NCBI GenBank assembly: GCA_023135995.1 | Contig: JAGLRY010000134.1 | Span: forward strand, 1-23,461 | Direction: 5' to 3' | DNA from: Candidatus Aminicenantota bacterium | GTDB lineage: Bacteria > Acidobacteriota > Aminicenantia > Aminicenantales > Aminicenantaceae | DNA length: 23,461 nt | The notes under the pieces: model-generated | What the model saw: the letters and a program-made list of their open reading frames with translations, nothing else | The model's database searches: none | What the model was told of the DNA's origin: nothing | Shown: positions 1 through 7,095 of the stretch, one piece after another | Position numbering within the stretch: the first letter of the stretch is position 1 | How the letters are laid out: the number at the start of each line of letters is the position of its first letter | Translations under genes and position numbers: made by a program

Positions 1-86
1 ATTGGTTTGCCGGGAGAATAAAGTATCTTATTGAAATTGCTTTAGTCGTATTAAGTATCGACATTTTTTTTGAATAATTCAGGTTA
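1..86 (+). mobile_element. Right end of a MITE-like element, cut by the window edge
   Basis: Bases 57-86 match the 30-bp right terminal repeat of the complete element at 21555-21706 with three mismatches. The adjoining interior (about 9-56) also aligns without gaps to the interior of that copy at roughly two thirds identity, so this is the same family and not a chance repeat. The left end lies outside the window. The outermost three bases (84-86, TTA) are the complement of the TAA stop codon of tusA, so the element boundary coincides with the gene end. Confidence 0.75.
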
Positions 87-317
87 GTCTTTGAGTTTTT
101 TCACATAGACCTTATAAACCTCACCATCCTCTTCCAAGCCCAGATACTCCTGTCCTGTCTGGCGACACCAGGCCGGCATATCTTCCTTGATGCCCGCATC
201 CGTAGAGACAACTTCGAGAACTTGGCCTACTTCCAGCTCTTTGATCTTTTTTGCCGTTTGTATGATGGGCATGGGACAAAGCAAACCATAACAATCCAAG
301 ACTTCATCGGCTTGCAT
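84..317 (-). CDS. tusA: TusA/SirA-family sulfur carrier protein
   Basis: A 77-residue protein of the TusA/YedF/SirA fold, which carries persulfide sulfur on a cysteine and hands it to acceptors. The signature is visible near the N terminus: LDCYGLLCPMP with Cys9 and the catalytic Cys14 in the CPxP motif, followed by the helix IIQTAKKIKEL and the strand VLEVVSTDAG. The frame stays open upstream to 515, but that stretch overlaps the nifU gene in another frame. The ATG at 315-317 has a good ribosome site (GGAAGGGG) and gives the normal family length. It is the last gene of an operon, 22 bases after nifU. In this context it is the likely sulfur input for the Fe-S scaffold, because the operon's NifS-like protein looks catalytically incomplete (inference). 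Its stop codon lies in the end of a mobile element. Confidence 0.9.
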   Translation of the reverse strand: MQADEVLDCYGLLCPMPIIQTAKKIKELEVGQVLEVVSTDAGIKEDMPAWCRQTGQEYLGLEEDGEVYKVYVKKLKD

Positions 318-339
318 GGATTTCCCCTTCCAAATAAAG

Positions 340-915
340 CTACACCCTGACCTTCGTAGCGCCGCAGTGAAGGCACTTCTCTTCTTTCTTGCCGATAACT
401 TTTCCGCACTCATCACACTTATCGAACTCAACTTGACAGCTTCTACAGGCTCCCTCCATACCTTCGACAGGCCCGTCACAATAAGGACAGAAAAAATTTT
501 CCTTTTTTTCTTCATGGGCTTTTTCGTCGACCTCTTTCTCGTGAGCCTTCTTGTTTTCTCTATAATTCTCGATAGCCTTGTGCAACGCGTCCGCCCCTAG
601 GTTCGAACAGTGAAGTTTGTTTTTCGGCAATCCATCCAACTCTTCGGCAACATTATCGTTGGTGATGGCCATCGCTTCTTCCAAAGTCTTACCTTTGGCC
701 ATTTCGCTGACCATGCTGGATACGGCTATGGCTGCTCCACAGCCGAAGGTTTTGAACTTGACATCTTCGATCCGGTTGTCCTTGACTTTGACATAGAATT
801 CCATCATGTCGCCACAGACAGGATTCCCAACTTTTCCGACTCCGTCGGCATCCTCGATGGTCCCCACATTCCGGGGATTCTGGAAGTGATCCATCACTTT
901 TTCGCTGTAGATCAT
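340..915 (-). CDS. nifU: IscU/NifU-type Fe-S scaffold with C-terminal double zinc-ribbon
   Basis: A 191-residue Fe-S cluster assembly scaffold. Residues 1-120 form the IscU/NifU N-terminal domain, with the three cluster-ligand cysteines in their usual settings: NPVCGD (Cys34, Asp36), TFGCGAA (Cys59) and LHCSNLGADAL (Cys103). After a charged Lys/Glu/His-rich linker (119-140) comes an added tail with four CxxC pairs (143/146, 157/160, 167/170, 181/184), read as two zinc ribbons or rubredoxin-like knuckles. IscU is normally about 125-150 residues, so the tail is an addition. The start has a strong GGAGGAG site inside the end of the preceding nifS-like gene, which stops 4 bases upstream. Role: builds 2Fe-2S or 4Fe-4S clusters in the cytoplasm. 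Whether the tail binds zinc, iron or a partner cannot be told from the sequence. Confidence 0.92.
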   Translation of the reverse strand: MIYSEKVMDHFQNPRNVGTIEDADGVGKVGNPVCGDMMEFYVKVKDNRIEDVKFKTFGCGAAIAVSSMVSEMAKGKTLEEAMAITNDNVAEELDGLPKNKLHCSNLGADALHKAIENYRENKKAHEKEVDEKAHEEKKENFFCPYCDGPVEGMEGACRSCQVEFDKCDECGKVIGKKEEKCLHCGATKVRV

Positions 916-919
916 ATTT

Positions 920-2092
920 TTACTCCTCCTCTTGCTTGGGATAAAGGGGAGACATTTGTCTCAACCTCTCTATGATTTCAGGGAAGACTTCAAAAAGATA
1001 ATCAATATCTTCGGTGGTATTCTCTTCCACTAAGCTGAAGACCAAAGAGCCCTGCGCTGTTGCATGGTCCAGGCCCATGGCCAGGAGGACATGAGACGCC
1101 TTCAGGGCACGGGACGTGCAGGCAGATCCGCTGGCCGCGGCAATGCCCTTCATATCCAGGTTCAGAAGCATGGCCTCGCCCTCTATGAATTCCACGCAGA
1201 AGCTGGCGTGGTGAGGGAGCCTGTTTTTTGGGTGACCCGTGAGAATCACATGGTCCACCTCCTGTTCCATCCGCTGAATGATCGCATCCCTCAGGGATCT
1301 GACCATATCTCCCCGCACATTCAATTTCTCTTGAGCCATTTCGGCGGCTTTTCCCAACCCGACTATACCGGAGATGTTTTCTGAACCTGCACGTTTACCA
1401 CTTTCCTGGATACCACCGTCGATTTGAGGAAGGCAGCGCGTTCCCTTTTTCAGGAAAAGAGCAGCACTGCCCGTGGGTCCGTAAAACTGATTCCCAGCAA
1501 GACTCAGCGCGTCGACGCCCAGGGTTATCACGCTTACGGGAATATTTCCCACAGCATCCACAGCATCCGTATGACATAAGACCCCCATCTCTCGACAGAC
1601 TTTGGCCACAGCTGCTACAGGTTCGATCGTCCCCACTTCGCCGTTTGCAAGCATAACAGAAACCAGGACCGTCTCCGGCGTGATCGCCTTTCGGACGTGC
1701 TCAGGATCCACTAAGCCAAAGGAATCCACAGGGACTTCTGTAACAGAAAATCCAGACTTTTCCAGGCTCTTCACTGGATGCAAAACAGATTGATGTTCTA
1801 CCGCAGACACCACGATATGTTTTCCCTTCGTCCTCTGAGCAAGAGTCATACCCTTGATGGCAAAGTTGTTCGACTCAGTCCCGCTGGAGGTAAAAAAGAC
1901 CTCCTCGGTGTCCGCTTCAATCAGCTGTGCAACCTTTTCCCGAGCCTCTTCGATGGCGCTCGCAGTCTCTTGACCGAAAGAATGGAGACTCTGCGGATTG
2001 CCGTAGAACTCCTTCAGATAGGGAAGCATGGCCTCCATGACTTGAGGATGCACAGGGGTTGATGCAATATGGTCAAAATATACTCTTCTCAT
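920..2092 (-). CDS. NifS/IscS-like aminotransferase-fold protein lacking the PLP lysine
   Basis: A 390-residue class V aminotransferase-fold protein clearly homologous to cysteine desulfurases along its full length. It has YFDHIASTP at the N terminus, SSGTESNN (69-76), EHQSVLHP with His100, HTDAV with Asp176, GGIQESGKRAGSEN, and the mobile loop SGSACTS with Cys325. Three catalytic positions are changed. The motif normally reading S-x-HK-x-YGPKG is LAGNQFYGPTG, so the Schiff-base lysine is Gln202 (codon at 1487-1489, CAG). The Q of HTDAVQ is Asp179. The substrate-carboxylate arginine of SxRFSLG is Val351. Such a protein should not form the PLP aldimine and is probably not a cysteine desulfurase. 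An archaeal IscS (Archaeoglobus fulgidus) is known with an Asp at the lysine position and acts as a cluster-ligand partner of IscU. It starts 23 bases after nfu with a GGGGGAAG site. The fold assignment is firm; the function is inferred. Confidence 0.9.
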   Translation of the reverse strand: MRRVYFDHIASTPVHPQVMEAMLPYLKEFYGNPQSLHSFGQETASAIEEAREKVAQLIEADTEEVFFTSSGTESNNFAIKGMTLAQRTKGKHIVVSAVEHQSVLHPVKSLEKSGFSVTEVPVDSFGLVDPEHVRKAITPETVLVSVMLANGEVGTIEPVAAVAKVCREMGVLCHTDAVDAVGNIPVSVITLGVDALSLAGNQFYGPTGSAALFLKKGTRCLPQIDGGIQESGKRAGSENISGIVGLGKAAEMAQEKLNVRGDMVRSLRDAIIQRMEQEVDHVILTGHPKNRLPHHASFCVEFIEGEAMLLNLDMKGIAAASGSACTSRALKASHVLLAMGLDHATAQGSLVFSLVEENTTEDIDYLFEVFPEIIERLRQMSPLYPKQEEE

Positions 2093-2115
2093 CGTATCTT
2101 CCCCCAGCCATACAT

Positions 2116-2334
2116 TTACACGGATTCAACCTCTTTGATCTCGGGGATTTCTTGTTTTAACACGCGTTCGATGCCCATCTTAAGAGTCATTTGAGACATC
2201 GGGCAGCCCCCGCAAGCGCCTGTTAACTTTACTTTCACTACCCCGTCTTCAACATCGACGAGCTCCACATTTCCTCCGTCCGCCATGAGGGCAGGGCGAA
2301 TCTTATCTAATGCTTTCTCGACTTTTTCTCTCAT
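2116..2334 (-). CDS. nfu: Nfu-type Fe-S carrier (NifU C-terminal domain)
   Basis: A 72-residue stand-alone NifU C-terminal domain. It begins with the usual helix (EKALDKIRPAL), then MADGGNVELVDV, a beta strand and the cluster-binding CxxC in GACGGCPMS (Cys41, Cys44). Two such proteins hold one 4Fe-4S cluster between their CxxC motifs and pass it to apo-targets. The ATG follows an AGGAGATATAAAGT ribosome site. It is the first gene of the four-gene Fe-S operon, and a diverged copy of the window's mobile-element end lies just upstream of its ribosome site. Here the domain is a separate gene and not fused to the scaffold, whose C terminus carries zinc-ribbon-like motifs instead. Confidence 0.93.
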   Translation of the reverse strand: MREKVEKALDKIRPALMADGGNVELVDVEDGVVKVKLTGACGGCPMSQMTLKMGIERVLKQEIPEIKEVESV

Positions 2335-2353
2335 ACTTTATATCTCCTTTATA

Positions 2354-2382
2354 TGAATTATTCATAAAATCTGCCGATACTT
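2354..2382 (-). repeat. Diverged solo terminal repeat of the MITE-like family, upstream of nfu
   Basis: Read on the minus strand, the first 28 bases match the right end of the element at 21555-21706 at about 24 positions (AGTATCG, then a T-rich run, then TATGAATAnTTCA). No partner end is recognisable within 150 bases, so this is a solo or relic end. It finishes about 10 bases before the Shine-Dalgarno of nfu, the same relation that the intact copy has to the S46 peptidase gene. Confidence 0.55.
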
Positions 2383-2424
2383 TCCTCTAAAAAAACTTCC
2401 AATTCTTATTGTTCATAAGCTTGA

Positions 2425-3279
2425 TCACATAAAGTCCTTCATTATAGCATCAAGTTTTTTTTCATCAACATCCAACTTGGTTAGTGCGATCGGCGTGTCG
2501 CTGGGCAAACTTAAGTCGTCGAAAGACGGTCGTTCCTCATGATAAAGCAGCCCAATGGGGATTTTGCTCTGATCAGACAGTACTTCCAGCGCTTTTTTCT
2601 TATTTTTGGCACTAAAATTTGTGTCGTCATCCAGATTGACAATATGTTCCTTGAACCATTTGTAGGTGTTTATCTTGTTGTGGGTGACACAAGGGCTCAG
2701 CACTTCGATCAAGGAAAATCCGTTGTGTGTCATGCCCTCTATGATCAATGCCGTCAAATGTTCGGGAATCCCCGAGAATCCACGGGCTACGAATGTCCCG
2801 CCCGACACGATGGCCAGTCGAGGTCCATCTAGCGGAGTTTCTTTAGAGCCGAAGGGCGAAGAGACCGACACATACCCTTTTTGGCTCGTGGGAGAGGTCT
2901 GACCTTGTGTCAGGCCATAAACACGATTGTCTACAACAATACAGATCATATTGACATTTCTTCGATTGGCGTGGATAAAATGGCCCACGCCGATGGAATA
3001 GGCATCTCCATCCCCACTCACAGCCAGGACTGCCAGGCTTGAATTCGCAAGTTTGACGCCTGCTGCCACTGGAAGGACTCTTCCGTGCAGCCCATGGAAT
3101 CCATAGGCATTGAAATAATTGTTGAGCCGTCCATGGCAACCGATGCCCGTTACGATCACCATCCTCTCGGGCGGAATTTGGAGAGAAGCAGCGGCCTTTT
3201 TCAGAGCGGCAAAGATGCCATAGATGCCACATCCCCGGCACCAAGTGGGATCATGGAGATGATAGCTGTTTTCCTTCAT
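2425..3279 (-). CDS. korB: 2-oxoacid:ferredoxin oxidoreductase, beta subunit (TPP-binding)
   Basis: A 284-residue beta subunit of the KorB/PorB/VorB family. With the alpha-gamma protein it oxidatively decarboxylates a 2-oxoacid to acyl-CoA (or runs in reverse) and passes electrons to ferredoxin. The N terminus HDPTWCRGCG has Cys14 and Cys17, a third cysteine is in TGIGCHGR (Cys48) and a fourth in LSPCVTH, the expected 4Fe-4S ligands. The thiamine diphosphate/Mg motif is SGDGDAYSIGVGHFIHANRRN, followed by VVDNRVYGLTQGQTSPT, all typical. Its ATG overlaps the end of korA by 4 bases (3276-3279), so the two are translationally coupled. The exact substrate (2-oxoglutarate, pyruvate or branched-chain oxoacid) cannot be fixed from the sequence, although FHGLHGR is common in 2-oxoglutarate types. 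Confidence 0.93.
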   Translation of the reverse strand: MKENSYHLHDPTWCRGCGIYGIFAALKKAAASLQIPPERMVIVTGIGCHGRLNNYFNAYGFHGLHGRVLPVAAGVKLANSSLAVLAVSGDGDAYSIGVGHFIHANRRNVNMICIVVDNRVYGLTQGQTSPTSQKGYVSVSSPFGSKETPLDGPRLAIVSGGTFVARGFSGIPEHLTALIIEGMTHNGFSLIEVLSPCVTHNKINTYKWFKEHIVNLDDDTNFSAKNKKKALEVLSDQSKIPIGLLYHEERPSFDDLSLPSDTPIALTKLDVDEKKLDAIMKDFM

Positions 3280-5021
3280 TGTTCTAACACTCCAAGCATG
3301 CTTTCTGCAATCTCAACGGGCCTGAAGGTGTGGCCAGAATATTTATTGATCTTATGGACACGGGAACACTCGACGCCCTGGCCCTGGATCAATCGGCTCA
3401 ATTGTCCTGAATAATTATTTTCCACGACAAACACGGTGTTGCAGCTACTCATAAATTCTTCGACCTCTGCCGCAGAAAAAGGCCAGAGAGTGCGGACCTG
3501 CAGATACTTGGTCGAGATCCCTTTTTCCTCCAGTTGATCCATGGCCTCCCTGATCGGACAGATTGTGGACCCAAATCCGATGATCCCGATATCTGATTCC
3601 TCTTTCCCCCAAAGCTTGGGTGGGATCACATCTTTGGCAGCGATATTCAGTTTGGTCATTCGTTTGTTCATCATTTTGATGCGGATCTCTTCATCTTCGT
3701 CACGATAACCCTTCTCATCGTGCTCGTTTCCCTCCACCATGTGGATCCCATTCGCCATGGAGGGAACGACTCGCGGTGATATACCGTTTTCGGTGAGCGC
3801 ATACCTTTTATAATCCTCTATCTTGAGAAGCTCATCCTGGGAGAGGAGCATGCCTCTGTCGATGGACACTCGGGATAAGTCGAACTTTTCAACCGTATAA
3901 AAATTCTGGCCATAGTTCTGTTCTGTGAGCAAGATCACAGGACACTGGTATTTCTCTGCAAGATTAAACGCATCGGCCATAAAATAGAAACATTCTTCGA
4001 TGGTACCCGGGGAGAGGACTATCCGTGGGAAATCTCCGTGCGCGCCAAACACCCATTGATTCAAGTCAGATTGCTCGGGCCTTGTCGGTAATCCCGTACT
4101 CGGACCCACCCGCTGAACATGCGCGACAACTATGGGAATCTCGGCCATCCCAGCAAGGCTAAATCCCTCCATCATCAAGGATGCTCCGGGGCCTGAAGTT
4201 GAGGTCATCGCTCTCACTCCGGAATAGGCAGCCCCAAGCGCCATGTTTATGGCTGCGATCTCATCCTCGGTTTGCACAACCAAACCGTTAAATTTATGGA
4301 TATGCTTGAGAAGCCACTGCCAAATTTCAGTGGCCGGGCAGATCGGATACGCGGCAAAGAAACGGCACCCGGCAGCGAGGGCACCCAAGGCGATGGCTTC
4401 ATCTCCGGATAAAAAAAGTCTATCCTTATCGGGCCTTTCCTCAAGAGAGTGTCTCTCCTCTTCTTTGATGATCTTCTCGGCTTCGTCACACCCAAGTCTC
4501 AGAGCCTGGATGTTCTTTTCGACGATCTCTTTACCTTTTCTTTTGAGGAAGACCTCAGACAACACCTCTCTGATGATCTTCATGTCCAGGTCTAGAATGT
4601 AACATAGGCCTCCTAAAAGGATGGTATTCTTGAAGATCTCGCTCCTGAAATTTTTTTTGGCCAGCTCTCTCATAGGGAATTTGTGGAACGTCCGGCCTTT
4701 TTTAGGGGAAAGCCGGACACTCTCTGTAACACTTCCCTCGCAGAGGATCACGCCGTTTTCTCCGACAGATTTGATGTGCCTGAGAATAGCGTCACAATTA
4801 AAAGCCATGAGCACATCGATGTAATCCCCCCGGCTGTAAATCTTATTCAGGCTTGCCCGGATCGTGTAATTCATAGCTTCCCCTCTGATGTTCGACGGGA
4901 AATCCCTGTAGGTGACGACCTCCCATCCTTGCCTTTTCAGGATCTTTCCGAGGACATTCCCAGTAAAAAGCACACCATCCCCCGCATATCCTGCGATCAT
5001 GACTTGGATATCGCTAATCAT
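3276..5021 (-). CDS. korA: 2-oxoacid:ferredoxin oxidoreductase, fused gamma-alpha subunit
   Basis: A 581-residue fusion of the gamma (residues about 1-185) and alpha domains of a two-subunit 2-oxoacid:ferredoxin oxidoreductase. The gamma part opens with GYAGDGVLFTGNVLGKIL. The alpha pyrimidine domain begins at GDEAIALGALAAGCRFFAAYPICPATE (from 206) and includes QTEDEIAAINMALGAAYSG and TSTSGPGASLM, and the C-terminal transketolase-like domain ends near VFVVENN. The fused layout and length are standard for KorA-type enzymes. One variation is Cys228 in YPICPATE where YPITP is usual; the threonine there normally contacts substrate. The ATG follows AAAAGGTC. It is the first gene of a two-gene operon with korB, for which a weak promoter can be drawn about 45 bases upstream. 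Confidence 0.93.
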   Translation of the reverse strand: MISDIQVMIAGYAGDGVLFTGNVLGKILKRQGWEVVTYRDFPSNIRGEAMNYTIRASLNKIYSRGDYIDVLMAFNCDAILRHIKSVGENGVILCEGSVTESVRLSPKKGRTFHKFPMRELAKKNFRSEIFKNTILLGGLCYILDLDMKIIREVLSEVFLKRKGKEIVEKNIQALRLGCDEAEKIIKEEERHSLEERPDKDRLFLSGDEAIALGALAAGCRFFAAYPICPATEIWQWLLKHIHKFNGLVVQTEDEIAAINMALGAAYSGVRAMTSTSGPGASLMMEGFSLAGMAEIPIVVAHVQRVGPSTGLPTRPEQSDLNQWVFGAHGDFPRIVLSPGTIEECFYFMADAFNLAEKYQCPVILLTEQNYGQNFYTVEKFDLSRVSIDRGMLLSQDELLKIEDYKRYALTENGISPRVVPSMANGIHMVEGNEHDEKGYRDEDEEIRIKMMNKRMTKLNIAAKDVIPPKLWGKEESDIGIIGFGSTICPIREAMDQLEEKGISTKYLQVRTLWPFSAAEVEEFMSSCNTVFVVENNYSGQLSRLIQGQGVECSRVHKINKYSGHTFRPVEIAESMLGVLEQ

Positions 5022-5062
5022 TAGACCTTTTTATGTTGAAGCTCCAGAAAACCTGTCGAAAT

Positions 5063-5090
5063 AGTATAACACTTACTCTTCCAATTCCAG
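5063..5090 (-). promoter_or_regulatory. Possible sigma70 promoter for korAB
   Basis: On the minus strand CTGGAA, a 16-base spacer, then TATACT. The -10 matches the consensus at five of six positions and the -35 is poor. The rest of the 167-base gap between korA and the next gene shows nothing else recognisable. Confidence 0.35.
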
Positions 5091-5188
5091 CGAAATCAGA
5101 GGTTGAACTGATTCCCATCGACGCGAAGGACTTCTTAGCTTAAATTGCGTTTCTTGTCTATACGATCTATCTATCTTTGAGGGGCTTG

Positions 5189-5491
5189 TCAGACTGCTTT
5201 TCTGGATCTTCTCTTTCTCATTGGCTTATTGCAGCAGATAATAACATGCTCTTCCACACATCCGCAGAATTCATCGACGATCACTCGAAAGCCGCATACA
5301 TTGCATTCGTATTTCAGGTCCTTCTGGGCTTTCGCCGGAGTTTTTTTCTTAGGTGCGGCTTTGGCTGTTTTTTTCACAGCTTTAGGCTTTGCAGATTTCT
5401 TTTCCGTTGTTATTTTCTTGGCCGCAGTTTTTACTGGTTTCTTTGCCGTTATTTTCTTTGTGGTTTTTGTCGTGGTTTTTTTCGCTGGCAT
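5189..5491 (-). CDS. Histone H1-like basic tail fused to a desulforedoxin-type metal domain
   Basis: A 100-residue protein in two parts. Residues 1-58 are almost only Lys, Ala, Thr and Pro, in repeats of the KKTAAKK and KPKAVKK kind, like the C-terminal tail of histone H1 and bacterial H1-like DNA-binding proteins. Residues 60-92 read YECNVCG, then ICCNKPM, with Cys63, Cys66, Cys86 and Cys87. This CxxC...CC spacing is that of desulforedoxin and the N-terminal domain of desulfoferrodoxin, which bind one Fe(SCys)4 centre. Two more cysteines (76, 78) lie between. A short basic end (RKRRSRK) follows. The ATG has an excellent GGGAGGTC site. It is monocistronic, between purA and korA. A nucleoid-associated protein with a metal or redox centre is the simplest reading (inference). 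A zinc-binding DNA protein is the alternative. Confidence 0.8.
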   Translation of the reverse strand: MPAKKTTTKTTKKITAKKPVKTAAKKITTEKKSAKPKAVKKTAKAAPKKKTPAKAQKDLKYECNVCGFRVIVDEFCGCVEEHVIICCNKPMRKRRSRKAV

Positions 5492-5536
5492 TTATGACCT
5501 CCCTGTAAGCAAGATTATTGTATTCATCAAGATATA

Positions 5537-5563
5537 TTTATCATTTTATACACGTTGAGTCAA
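5537..5563 (-). promoter_or_regulatory. Possible promoter for the histone-tail/desulforedoxin gene
   Basis: On the minus strand TTGACT (five of six to consensus), a short 15-base spacer, then GATAAA (four of six). It lies about 45 bases upstream of the ATG in an AT-rich stretch. The short spacer lowers confidence. The rest of the 5492-5715 gap holds only two T-runs on the minus strand (5694-5712) after the purA stop, without a clear hairpin. Confidence 0.35.
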
Positions 5564-5715
5564 GACTCTATATATCCTATCAGATTTATAGATTCTTGTC
5601 CATATGGCTCTCTGGGTCATTCTCTTTGGTCAATCGAGATAGTGATGGGACGAGGATTGATTCAATGATCGAAATAGACACAACAGATCGGATCAAAAAA
5701 AAAGATAAAAAAAGA

Positions 5716-7041
5716 TTACGCTATTCCTGCGCGGACTTTTTCAAGGTCGATTATTCCGTCGAGCGTGCTGTCGCGGAAAATCGTCTCTCGACGTTCCACT
5801 CCTGTCGAAACGATGGATATTTGTGTCTCGACAAGGTCCTCAATGCGTGAGACATAGTCCTTGAATTCCTGGGGGAGAGTCTGAAACTCCGTGTTTTGAG
5901 TGACAGAGACGGCCCATCCTCTATGCACCTCATACTGTGGTTCCACTTTATCGAGGACCCAGCTTTCTATAGGGAAATCCTTCAATACGGTCCCTTTGTA
6001 TTTGTAACTCACACAGATCAATATTTCATCTACTCCATCCAGCACATCAGATTTTGTCAGGGCGATGGATGATAGCCCGTTCAAACGGCAGGCGTAGGAT
6101 ATCGCCACAGCATCAAACCACCCGCACCTTCGAGGACGGCCGGTAGTGGCGCCAAACTCCTGTCCTTTCTCGCGGATGTATTGACCCCACTCATCATGGA
6201 TTTCGGTCGGAAAAGCCCCCCCTCCTACACGAGTTGTGTAGGCTTTGGCTATGCCGATCACTGCATCGATCTTATCAGGGCTGACTCCCAAACCTGTGCA
6301 CACTCCTCCGACAGTGGAGTTCGATGTGGTCACAAAGGGATACGTGCCGTGATCGATGTCCAGCAGTGTTCCCTGAGCCCCTTCAAAAAGCACCGATTGT
6401 CCGGCCTTTATGCGTTCATTCAAAATAATAGAGACATCCTTGATGTATTTCGCAATTTCAGAAGCATACTTCGCATATTCATCAAAAGTTTTCTCTGGAT
6501 CGATCAATGGTGCTCCGAAATGGGCCAAAAAAATGTTCTTCTCAGCGACGTTCTGCTCAACTTTCTCTTTGAGGATCGACTCATTCAGAAGGTCACCGAC
6601 CCTGATCCCACAGCGGGCCATCTTATCCACATATGCAGGACCGATCCCTCTCATCGTTGTCCCGATCTTTCTATTGCCCATCCTCTCTTCGCAGACTTTC
6701 TCCCAGGCAGAATGATAGGGCAAAATCAGATGGGCGTTCTTGCTCACCGCGATGTTTTCGCCCACGTCCACACCCAGCTCTCGTAGCTCGGCAATCTCTT
6801 TGAGGAATGCTCTCGGGTCGAAAACCACACCGTTCCCGATCAAGCAGAGCTTATCCGCGTGGAAGATTCCCGATGGGATGACATGAAGGACAATTTTTTT
6901 GCCGTTCACATAAACCGTATGCCCGGCGTTATGCCCTCCCTGAGATCGGGCGACAATGTCAAAAGATGGAGTGAAAAGGTCAACTATTTTTCCCTTGCCT
7001 TCATCGCCCCACTGCATGCCAAGAACAACACAATTCGCCAT
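5716..7041 (-). CDS. purA: Adenylosuccinate synthetase
   Basis: A 441-residue PurA, which joins IMP and aspartate using GTP to make adenylosuccinate, the first committed step to AMP. The N-terminal P-loop variant GDEGKGK (12-18) includes the catalytic Asp13. SQGGHNAGHT contains His41, the other catalytic residue. The IMP-binding IGTTMRGIGPAY, the VLFEGAQGTLLDIDHGTYPFVTTS block and the C-terminal TTGRPRRCGWFD and LTKSDVLDG segments are all present. Length is near the usual 425-435. The ATG follows TTGAGGGAT. It has its own promoter overlapping the end of the preceding gene (7096-7124) and appears monocistronic. Confidence 0.97.
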   Translation of the reverse strand: MANCVVLGMQWGDEGKGKIVDLFTPSFDIVARSQGGHNAGHTVYVNGKKIVLHVIPSGIFHADKLCLIGNGVVFDPRAFLKEIAELRELGVDVGENIAVSKNAHLILPYHSAWEKVCEERMGNRKIGTTMRGIGPAYVDKMARCGIRVGDLLNESILKEKVEQNVAEKNIFLAHFGAPLIDPEKTFDEYAKYASEIAKYIKDVSIILNERIKAGQSVLFEGAQGTLLDIDHGTYPFVTTSNSTVGGVCTGLGVSPDKIDAVIGIAKAYTTRVGGGAFPTEIHDEWGQYIREKGQEFGATTGRPRRCGWFDAVAISYACRLNGLSSIALTKSDVLDGVDEILICVSYKYKGTVLKDFPIESWVLDKVEPQYEVHRGWAVSVTQNTEFQTLPQEFKDYVSRIEDLVETQISIVSTGVERRETIFRDSTLDGIIDLEKVRAGIA

Positions 7042-7095
7042 AAATATCCCTCAATATGTAACTTTTATTTGTCAGGAAAAATCAGTGAATCCTGA

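Noticed and set aside
318..515. N-terminal extension of tusA up to 515
   Set aside because: It overlaps nifU in another frame, gives a non-TusA low-quality sequence, and the internal ATG at 315-317 has a good ribosome site and the right family length.
5189..5491. The Lys/Ala-rich region as a spurious low-complexity frame
   Set aside because: A perfect ribosome site, a good start and a well-ordered CxxC...CC domain in the same frame make it a real gene.
5694..5715. Rho-independent terminator after purA
   Set aside because: Two T-runs are present on the minus strand, but no stable GC stem precedes them.
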